A stretch of 64,000 nucleotides of DNA, from assembly GCA_028023455.1 (NCBI GenBank), contig JAQFVV010013412.1, forward strand, positions 62,001 through 126,000, read 5' to 3'. The notes below the pieces were generated by a model. That model was given only the letters and a program-made list of their open reading frames with translations, made no database searches and had not been told where the DNA came from. Of this stretch, positions 55,762 to 64,000 are shown in pieces; position 1 is the stretch's first letter; the number at the start of each line of letters is the position of its first letter. The stretch comes from Epiperipatus broadwayi. Taxonomy: Eukaryota > Onychophora > Udeonychophora > Euonychophora > Peripatidae. The position numbers and the translations under genes were made by a program.

Positions 55762-57817
55762 TGTAACGATATATAAATATGTCATTACATTAATTTAAAA
55801 TAAAAACTTAAAAGTTCGCAAATAAAAGTAAAAAACTAAACGCTAAAATTAAAATGTTTGTTAAACATATATACATTCGCACAGATGCCAAACTTTAAAA
55901 ATATTTTTTTTTAAAAAAACAAATAAGTATTTGAACGTACTTTTTTTATAAAAAAAAAGTACAAGATTTAAAAATAAAAACAGGTATTAATTAATGTAAA
56001 CTGTAAATGGAAATGATTGTTTATGAATTATCGAAAACCAAGCTAGCCTTTGGCTCTTGTATGATTAAAATGATATGATGAAAGATAGATAAGAAAATAA
56101 AGAGAAATTAGCTTGACCAATGGAAGCACTAAGCCTTGGCTCGGACCCTAAAGAAAGTGATGGATTAGTGATGTTTTGTTAATTGAATCCTTGTGGATAA
56201 TATAAAAAGGGAAATACAGTTTTTTCTGGAGTTCCAGAAATGTGTGTTTGAGAGTTGTGGTAGGACACACATACCACACTCTCTATTTAAAAAAGAAAAA
56301 GGAAAAGACTGTGATACCTTGAACCAGCTATTGTCATCTCCAGAACATTATCTTCCAATGGAGGCATCACGGGAATTAAAAACAGGAACCTGGACTCTTC
56401 TACCATAAGCTATATGAAATGAACAATTATTAAAATCAATTAAGAACTTTCGTCAAGATTTATAAATTGATAAACAAGCCAACTTAAATGTTAAAAATGG
56501 ACTCTTATCTGACTTTTGTAAGTTTTTAAATCAAATTAATAATGTTTAATTTTATATGTTTTCCGATTGATAAAAATGATTTCCATTTTTTTTTTCTCTT
56601 ATTGTATAAATTATTTGTTGTTTAAATTTTAAATGATGAAATTTAAGGTTGGGTATAGACGTTGCATAGATTCGTTAGCGGTTGATAATGTTGTGGTTTT
56701 CACATTCGATTAGAACATATGTCAATGATATCACTGCAAGCATCTTACGGTGAATGCTAATGGGATTTGTATATTCCCTATGCAAGTGATGCTTATCGAT
56801 GACTTTGTATTTTGATCAGTTGTGTTTAATTTGGGATGTTTTTGACCATGGAATCTGTGCAGCTGATCTATACTCAACATTTTAAAACAAATTTTATAAA
56901 ATGCATTTGTGTGAATGTATCTAAATGTTAAATTTAAGTCGGGCGTGAATGGCTATATAGTTTTGTAAAGTTATATTAAGGGAGGGTAATCTTAGGTTAT
57001 TCGTTTCATGGTTGAATTGGCTAAATGGATTGGATATATTTGTGTAATTAGTAGATATAATATGAGGTCCGCTATGGGCAGGATTGCATATATATGCCAC
57101 ACACCCTCTGTTTGCCTATGGATGGGTTTGTAAGTCGGCAGAAGACCGCAGTCTATTCCTATGGAGTTTTTTGTTTATTGTTCTACTTGCCAACAGATGT
57201 AACATTCCTGTTGGTGGAGAGTCAATGTCTTCTCTATTTTTACTTATTGTTCAGATGTACATTCCTGACAGTATAGTATTTTGTGTTGGCGTATCATGCT
57301 ACATTGAATACATGAATATATCAGATGGATTGGCGCCAGTTTGGTTGCGAAATTTGTTGCCTAAGGTTAAATCAGGGAAGAATATTTTCTTTTCAAATGC
57401 AGATCTATGTAGTCTATTCATAATTGACTATCTAAATAAAATATTAAACTCATTGAAACTTAGTTAAATGTAAAATTAAAAGTTAATATAAAAATCTAAA
57501 ATGTTGAATTTATTTCTCAAAATTTAAATGTTATTTTAAATGTGCGTAAATAAATATTTTTATGTGTTAATTTCTGGCAGTGGCTTTTATTCTTTTATAT
57601 TTAAGATATAAAATTTATAGATTTTTATCTCTGCGTCTCCGCTGAGCTAGTGACTTGGGCTAACGATCGGAATATTTAAATAAAGTGGAATCTTAACAGC
57701 GCGTATCTGCCTACTTTATAAATTTTTCTAGGCTCAAATGCCTAGATGGCGCCCTGGTAGTTGCAGATATTGTTTTTGCAGTTAGATTCGATCTTCACTT
57801 TCATTTCGATCGTTATA
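55762..57817 (+). repeat. right LTR
   Basis: It begins TGTAACGAT and ends ATCGTTATA. It has a 41-bp insertion, or the left LTR a deletion, near 56847-56887. Short open frames kept in both LTRs start at GTG or TTG rather than ATG, so they are not called as genes. Confidence 0.72.
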
Positions 57818-57829
57818 ATATATATATAT

Positions 57830-59655
57830 GAAAGGCCTAGTAATGTTAATAGATTTCATATCAATAGAATTCTTTGGGATTATTTTAGAATTAAAATTAT
57901 TATAGGCTGATGTGTAAATTAAAAATAAGATTAAGTTATTCAGGAGTTCTAAAGTTTGTTTTCTAAAATCCTTTCACTGAATCTTGACCTAATTACTGCT
58001 CTACAAAAAAGGCAGATAAAAAGAAAAAATTACAGGTTGTGAATCTATTTATTATCAACTTCACTTAAAACAATCTTGGAATTGCCTTCAAAATTTGATA
58101 ACTCGGTAAGATTCATTGTCTTTGCTAAAAAAATAGTGTCAATCAAATGAGAGAAAAATAAATTGTAAACAAGTTTAAGAATGATCTGTGTACAAACTAA
58201 AATTTCGGCTTTGACAAAACTTTTCATTATTTTTTTTTTTACTTTTATTTATTTTTTATTAAAAGTTATGTGATTTTATGATGTCCATTGGGGATAAAAG
58301 ACAACTATTGCTACTGTTAAGTCAAGATAGGAAAAGAAGACCCACAAAATTGCAACCAAAATGTAACTAAAATTAATGCAGCAAAAGTATTAACCAGTGC
58401 CACACCATTTTTTAAATCATTGTGTTTCAACAATCTTCTCGAAACAACTCTCATGCAAAGTCTGAAAATTTAAATGTTATTTATGCCTACTTTCAAATTG
58501 CCCATGATGTTTATCTTTTGTAAGTCCATTTTTTATAAGTATTTGTGTTTTTTTTTGTGTGTGTTTGTTGTATTTGGATTTTTTTGGATGTTACGATCCA
58601 ATTTAGAACTTAATAAAATGATAATAAGATATGTTGTTAGATAATGCACAGACATGTTTGCAAATGGACTTTTATTTTTTAAATGTTGATGAAATTTAAA
58701 AGTACTCAGTCATCACCATTTTTCATTTTAATGGTAAAAAGCAGCAGAGGGAGGGTATATCTGTTAGTCACACAGCAATTTCTGCTCTTGTATTTTATTG
58801 TTACTTTTATTATCTATATTTAATTAGTATTATTCTGTTAATTATTATAGTCTTTAGTCATTATAGTGTTGAAAGTGAGAGAAATTTTATTTAAAACGTG
58901 CTATAATACCACCATATTTTAATGCTCTGTCAGGGGGTGTATCTGTTAGTCACACACCAATTTCTGTTTTCGTATTTTATAGCTACTTTTATTATCTATA
59001 TGGTATATCATCTATATTTAATTAGTATTAATCTGTTAACTATTAGACTCTTCAGTCATTATAGTGTTGAAAGTCAAAGAAATTTGATTTAAAACATGTA
59101 CTGTAATTCTGCCATTTTTGTGTTAGTCACACAGCAATTTCTGCTCTTATATTTTAGAGCTACTTTTATTATCTATATTTAATTAGTATTAATCTATGAA
59201 TTATTATACTCTTCAGTCATTATAGTGTTGAAAATCAAAGATTTTTTTTTTAATGTACTGTTTTATCAGCATTTTTCATTTTAGTGCTCCATGCGAGAGG
59301 TGGAAGGGAAAGAATTTTTTTAAAAAAAAGTTTTCTGTATTATCAGCATTTTTCATTTTAATCCTCTATGCAGGAAGGGAAGGGAGATAATTTTTTTTGA
59401 AAAAATGTACTGTATTATTACTCTGTTTTTAAGGTTTTGGATTTTTTTTTCCAGCTATTTGTAATTTTTTTTTTTCTGTCGATGATTTCAGCCGTTTTAC
59501 AATTTTTTTTTCTGTCGATGATTTCAGCCATTTTATAATTTTTTTTTTCTGTCGATGATTTCAGCCATTTTTTAATAAAAATTTATCACTTGCAGGCTTC
59601 TTGGTGGTTCTGCAGTGTCACCTGGTGGCCAGGGTACAACTAATTGAAAACTACC
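57830..59655 (-). repeat. right inverted arm of the Merlin element
   Basis: The section 58441-59655 is the reverse complement of 48606-49990, with indels. Further in, 58355-58420 matches 52205-52285, and about 58020-58140 matches 50810-50960, both inverted. The transposase section is missing. Confidence 0.72.
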
Positions 59656-59810
59656 ATATATATATATATGAAAAACAAAATGCAAGTTAAAAACTTGCTA
59701 GCACTTGTATTTATGTCCACAGATGGCATTCTACCAAAAACACCGATCAAGCGTATGTTTTGTTTACATAAACATCAGAGCAGTATTCACTATCTCTAAC
59801 TATAATTCCA

Positions 59811-59854
59811 CTTTCACATCATGATTTCAAGCTATTTTCTATCATCAGTGAAAG
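59811..59854 (-). ncRNA. hammerhead motif, 404-bp family, unit 1 (probably disabled)
   Basis: On the minus strand: CTTTCA, CTGATGA, stem II, GAAA, ATCATGAT stem III. The base after stem III is G where cleavage needs C, so this copy should not cut. Confidence 0.6.
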
Positions 59855-60214
59855 ACAGGAATAAAGAAACTAGATCTAAACACAAACTCTGTGCATTTAT
59901 GAAACAGTTTCTATTCAGCTTGCAAGCGTGAATCTTTTAGACACGTAATGTCTTCAAACTCAGCATAGCAAACGAGATAGCTATATGGGTCTGATATCAG
60001 TTCAGCATCACCACATAGTAGAAGCCTCTGCAATAAATATCATTGCAAGAAAGACCACAAAGGTACATTTATGAAAAACAAAATGCAAGTTAAAAAACTT
60101 GCTATTGCTTGTATTTATGTCCACAGATGGTGTTCTACCAAAAACATTGATCAAGTGTATGTTTTGTTTACATAAACTTCAGAGCAGTATTCACTATCTC
60201 TAACTATAATTCCA

Positions 60215-60258
60215 CTTTCAGATCATGATTTCAAGCTATGTGCTATCATCAGTGAAAG
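60215..60258 (-). ncRNA. hammerhead motif, 404-bp family, unit 2
   Basis: CTTTCA pairs with TGAAAG (stem I). The core CTGATGA and GAAA are present, stem II is TAGC/loop/GCTT, stem III ATCATGAT, and the cleavage-site base is C. All core positions agree with the hammerhead consensus, except that the first stem II pair would be U with U. Confidence 0.7.
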
Positions 60259-60617
60259 ACAGGAATAAAGAAACTAGATCTAAACACAAACTCTGAGTGT
60301 TTATGAAACAGTTTCTATTCAGCTTGCAAGCGTGAATCTTTTAGGCACGTAATGTCTTCAAACTCAGCATAGCAAACCAGATAGCTATATGGATCTGATA
60401 TCAGTTCAGCATCACCACATAGTAGAAGCCTCTGCAATCTATATCATTGCAGGAAAGACCTCAAAGGTACATTTATGAAAAACAAAATGCAAGTTAAAAA
60501 ACTTGCTAGCGCTTGTATTTATGTCCACAGATGGCGTTCTACCAAAAACACCGATCAAGCGTATGTTTTGTTTACATAAACATCAGAGCAGTATTCACTA
60601 TCTCTAACTATAATTCG

Positions 60618-60663
60618 ACTTTCACTGATGATAGCAAATAGCTTGAAATCATGATCTGAAAGT
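60618..60663 (+). ncRNA. hammerhead motif at the hairpin tip of the 404-bp array
   Basis: Stem I is ACTTTCA (60618-60624) with TGAAAGT (60657-60663). CTGATGA lies at 60625-60631, stem II at 60632-60644, GAAA at 60645-60648, stem III at 60648-60655 and the cleavage base C at 60656. The flanks continue pairing outwards (CTCTAACTATAATTC with GAATTATAGTTAGAG-like), so the motif is the tip of a palindrome with arms of about 100 bp. Confidence 0.75.
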
Positions 60664-60759
60664 GGAATTATAGTTAGAGATTGTGAATACTGCTCTGACG
60701 TTTATGTAAACAAAACATACGCTTGATCGGTGTTTTTGATAGAACGCCATCTGTGGACA

Positions 60760-61840
60760 TATATATATATATAACAATGAAGAGTTAAATCACGCTTGGA
60801 AAATTGAAACAAAAACACATGATACATATAATTCATTCATTCTCTTGATAATAGAGAAGATGAGAATATTACTATTCTACATGGGAATTTAATTTTAAAT
60901 GTATTTGAAAAGTTTAATTTTTCCAAATTAAAAATATTAATTTATTTATTTGGAAATTGAAACCTATACATTAAAAAAATTACAAGAAAAATGTATTAAT
61001 TGTCTTCTAAATCTAAAAGAGAATAGTAACATAAAAAAGAACATCTATTTTAGTTATTGGAAACTTCTTTATTTTAATACTTCATTTTTTTATGTATATA
61101 AATATATTGGAAATAATTATAAATATATAATGAATATTACAATGTGTAGTGAGTAAAACATTTTTGTACCATAAAGGTTTTGAAACCAACTTTCATGTGA
61201 ATTTAAGATATTTATTGTGTAGAATATCTAATAGAAAATGGAGATTAAGAACATCAATCTTCAAAGGATAAATATTTTATCTTATATCAACAAAATCATT
61301 GGATAATATTAATAATTTATCAATTTAGGATAAATAAATAACTTCTATACCAATGGATTAATATACTTCACAGGAGAACTCCATTAGTATTATGAATTAT
61401 GGACTTAAAAATTAATTCTTACTTAACTCAGGAAAATAAGTTTTTCTTACTTTATTTATATATTTTATATTATTATTTATATTACTTTAATATGTTTAAT
61501 TTTATTACATTTTTATTGCAAATTTGAAATCATATCTTTATAGTAGTAGGAACACCCAAATTTAATTTTATAAATGTGAAATACAAGATTGACAAAGTTC
61601 ATCAAAATAGATGAAGTATAAAAAATGGTTATTATTTATTGGATATTAGAAACAGGATTATTATGTTTACTACATAATATAGTAAACATATAATGTATTT
61701 ATTTTATTATAAATACATATAAAGTAAATTATACAATTTTCAATAATACTTACATAATAATAATTATGAAACATATGAATAAAGACTGTAAATGTATTAA
61801 TAATTTATTTAAATTATTATTTTTTTTGAAATTTGTATTG

Positions 61841-61920
<80 letters not shown>

Positions 61921-62450
61921 GTTAATTAGAATTATATTATTTTCTTTTGAAATGTTTATTATGGTATGGAATTTTATCACAGGGTATTGAATGGCTATAT
62001 TATTTGTTAATCTTACAAAATGATAAAAATTATCCTTATTTTTCATTAATATTTTATTTATGTTTTACATTATATTTTTATTGTTTATTAAATATTATTG
62101 AGTTATTAATTTGATCTTTCTGTTTAATCATAATTATATTATATATTTATAAATAAATACACTAATCATTAATAGTTTTCTGTATGTCTCATAAAATTAG
62201 TTAAGTATGCTTTTCAGAAGAAGCAGTTATATTACCCATACTTTTAAACACTAAACCATATATTTGATAAAGAAATAGATCATGTATCGAGGGAATAAAT
62301 GTTAGAAAGAGGGATATCAAAATTTAACTAATTTTAAATGAAACATGATCTAATTTAAGTAATATAAAAAAAGAAAACTGTTACTAATATGTAAGTTTAA
62401 ATATACACAACTTAAGACGAGAAGCATAGAAAGCAGGGAAAGCACATTTT
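60760..62450. other. AT-rich non-coding stretch with (AT)n tracts
   Basis: A long (TA)n tract lies at 61842-61880 and a second at 61890-61918, separated by ATATAACAT. No gene is supportable. Confidence 0.6.
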
Positions 62451-62454
62451 AACT

Positions 62455-62560
62455 ATGCAGATTTAGCCATTTACCTTTATTCAGCCTGATGGGTATTGTT
62501 ACCTTCCAACCCTGGGATTTGAACTAGCTAAAAGAGCCACACACCTAATTAGTGATAGTT
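62455..62560 (-). mobile_element. possible tRNA-derived SINE relic
   Basis: On the minus strand, AGTTCAAATCCCAGG (near 62525-62511) resembles the pol III B box (GGTTCGANTCC). It is followed by GGTAACAATACCCAT and GTAAATGGC, patterns often found in SINE bodies. No convincing A box and no tail was found. It could be chance. Confidence 0.3.
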
Positions 62561-63321
62561 CTAAAATTATTTAAGTAGAAAAAAGGATAATTCTTATGGT
62601 ACTAGTGATATTGGTGCTTGGGGTCAGTTGATTAATTAATGCTTGTAAATATTCTTTTTCCAATGAAATTGTTGTTTGACTTTTTAATGAAATAATGGTC
62701 ATAAGGTAGATTTTATTTTTTTTATTTTTTAACATACATCCTGTTATAGGATTCATAGATTTTATTTCTTAAGAGTTCATTAAGAAAGGGGATTCATATC
62801 CGAACCCAATATGCTAGATGGTTATCAAATTCTATTTTGAAGTGTTATGGTAACTATACAGTCATTGTTTTGCATTTACTACCATACATGGTTAACAGAT
62901 CCTATTTTTTTTAGATATTTATACAAACAGCAAAATTGATACTGGGATTGCCTGTTAAAATGATACCCAAAGTGGTGCCATGAAAGTAGGGAAACCACAG
63001 GTTGATAAGAAATTTTTTAATTATTATTTTATCTCGCAAATATTGCATTAAGGAATAAAGAATCAGATAGGGGAGAAAATAGAAGTGAGGATTAGAGGTT
63101 CAACAGTAGGGCAGGTGACAGTCAGCATATTACTTTGTGAGCTAGGGTGGTGAGCCTAGCACATTGTATAGAAAAACAATAATAATAATAATTAGATAAA
63201 TTGTGTAATTATTTCACTCAGTTAGAAACAAAAATTTATTTTTGTACAAATATAAAACATAAGAATAGAAGTAAACATAAAATAGACAAAAACCCATTCA
63301 GGAAACAGAAAGAAAAAGAAA
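62561..63321. other. AT-rich stretch, nothing identified
   Basis: No coding frame or repeat was recognised. A short (AAT)n of about five units lies near 63178-63192. Confidence 0.5.
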
Positions 63322-64000
63322 ATGAACAAGGGGAGCACAGATAAAGAAGGAGACTCCAGTATGATGGATATTATTATGAGAAAGTTGCAGGAGATGGAAG
63401 AAATAATGAAATTAAGATTTGAAGAAATGAGGAAAAGACAGGATATGTTAGAAATGCATGCAAAAAAGCATGAGATTAGGATACTAGCAAAATAAACTTT
63501 ATGAGCAGACAGGGGAAAAGAAAGAAAACCCAACCCAAATAAAAGATGAACTAGAGGGACAAATGAAAGCTGATTTAGAAAATAAAGAGGGAGTAAGGAA
63601 AAAACAGACCAAATAAAGCAAAATAGTATAGTAAAAGATAAGGAGGTGACAGTGAGCTGATTGATATCACTGTCACAGGTAAAACACTTCTTAAGGATTA
63701 GAGTGTTTGCTGGCAAATGGGAGAGGCATCAATTGAACATTTAAACAGCTTAGAAAGACTTTTTACCAGTAATGTGATGAGTGAAGGAAGCAAATTGGCT
63801 ATTGCCTGTACCAACTTGGTGTAAGACATGCAGTCACTGTGGGATTCACTGTTTCATTCACCCAAGACTTATCAAGAGTATAGGAAAGTGGTAAGGGACA
63901 CGTTCTGGTATAAAGAAAGATAAGAAAGATGAGATATTATACAATGCAAGAAAAATATGATGACTAGTCAAGAAAGTTATTCTCAGATTTTCCATCATCA
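63322..64000 (+). pseudogene. gag-like coiled-coil remnant running off the window
   Basis: ATG 63322 opens 57 codons rich in Met, Glu, Lys and Arg (MMDIIMRKLQEMEEIMKLRF), ending TAA at 63493-63495. Similar charged sequence continues in other frames to about 63615. Later fragments (RVFAGKWERH near 63705) could be the start of a capsid-like part, as in Ty3/gypsy gag. Many stops interrupt it. It is similar in style to the ORF at the start of the window, but direct homology was not shown. Confidence 0.4.

Larger units (their letters stand above)
53040..57817 (+). mobile_element. non-autonomous LTR retroelement: two 2-kb LTRs around 707 bp
   Basis: Two direct repeats, 53040-55054 (2015 bp) and 55762-57817 (2056 bp), are about 95% or more alike by eye. 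Both begin TGTAACGAT and end ATCATTATA or ATCGTTATA, near-perfect inverted termini. Between them lie only 707 bp. Right after the left LTR comes AT then TGGCATCATAAG, the position of a primer-binding site. Flanking tetramers are ATAT on both sides, although this lies within (AT)n. No gag or pol is present, so it would need proteins from another element. Direction is assumed plus from the primer site. Confidence 0.75.
48606..59655. mobile_element. Merlin-type DNA transposon with long inverted arms, interrupted by an LTR element
   Basis: The ends are inverted repeats: left GGTAGTTTTCAGATAGTTGT, right (reverse complement) GGTAGTTTTCAATTAGTTGT. Similarity continues inward for over 1.2 kb (48606-49990 against 58441-59655), including shared tandem repeats. 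A decayed Merlin transposase lies on the minus strand at 50983-51760. The interval 53040-57817 is a separate LTR element. Without it the transposon is about 6.3 kb. Inner parts of the right arm match two non-adjacent parts of the left half (52205-52285 and 50810-50960) in rearranged order, so two head-to-head, partly deleted copies are an alternative reading. Confidence 0.72.
59668..60759 (-). repeat. tandem array of 404-bp hammerhead-bearing units with inverted end
   Basis: ATGAAAAACAAAATGCAAG recurs at 59668, 60071 and 60475, a period of 403-404 bp. After about 2.4 units the sequence turns back on itself at the hammerhead stem (ACTTTCA, 60618-60624) and continues as an inverted copy to about 60759. 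Flanks on both sides are (AT)n. Units differ by several substitutions, so this array is older than the 466-bp one. No protein is encoded. Confidence 0.83.

Noticed and set aside
61750-62046. 98-codon minus-strand ORF
   Set aside because: A large part is a translated (AT)n tract; no domain.

Overview
The window is AT-rich DNA (roughly 70-75% A+T by eye) from a eukaryote, most likely an invertebrate metazoan. No host gene, tRNA or rRNA is recognisable. Everything that can be named is mobile or tandemly repeated DNA: APE-type LINEs, a decayed Ty3/gypsy-like retrotransposon, elements and solo LTRs with very long LTRs, a Merlin (IS1595/ISXO2-like) DNA transposon, trinucleotide and dinucleotide microsatellites, satellites, and two tandem arrays that carry hammerhead-ribozyme motifs. 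Merlin elements together with tandem hammerhead repeats fit an animal genome; the species cannot be fixed from the sequence.

Layout. 1-1231: gag-like coiled-coil ORF on the plus strand. 1640-4814: solo-LTR-like repeat (family X). 4815-7180: decayed minus-strand gag plus microsatellite. 7185-9544: AT-rich satellite of about 0.48-kb units. 9545-19400: a three-level nest, in which a minus-strand LTR piece (family Y) is interrupted by a plus-strand X LTR, itself interrupted by an almost intact 6.1-kb LINE with a 21-bp target-site duplication. 19900-20450: LTR-like promoter and poly(A) signal. 22282-22492: foldback element. 24300-29686: minus-strand Ty3/gypsy-like relic (gag, protease, RT, RNase H, integrase), then a tRNA-Lys-like primer site. 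34507-48229: one long chain of insertions in (TAA)n tracts: a 466-bp-unit hammerhead array, a full-length LINE and a 5'-truncated LINE of the same family. 48575-60773: a parallel chain at (AT)n tracts: a Merlin element with long inverted arms, an LTR/707 bp/LTR non-autonomous retroelement inside it, and a 404-bp-unit hammerhead array beside it. 60774-64000: AT-rich sequence, a possible SINE relic and a decayed gag-like ORF.

The most interesting signal is the pair of hammerhead-bearing arrays (34631-38690 and 59668-60759). Both keep the ribozyme core, both have a very short self-complementary stem III (ACTAGT and ATCATGAT) that would favour a dimeric hammerhead, and both sit in a microsatellite. 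Both also end in an inverted copy that places one hammerhead at the tip of a long hairpin. They resemble retrozymes or Penelope-type terminal repeats, but no protein-coding partner is present. A weakly conserved block at a similar distance from the ribozyme suggests the two families share ancestry.

All assignments come from reading the sequence and from general knowledge of these families; no alignment or database search was run.
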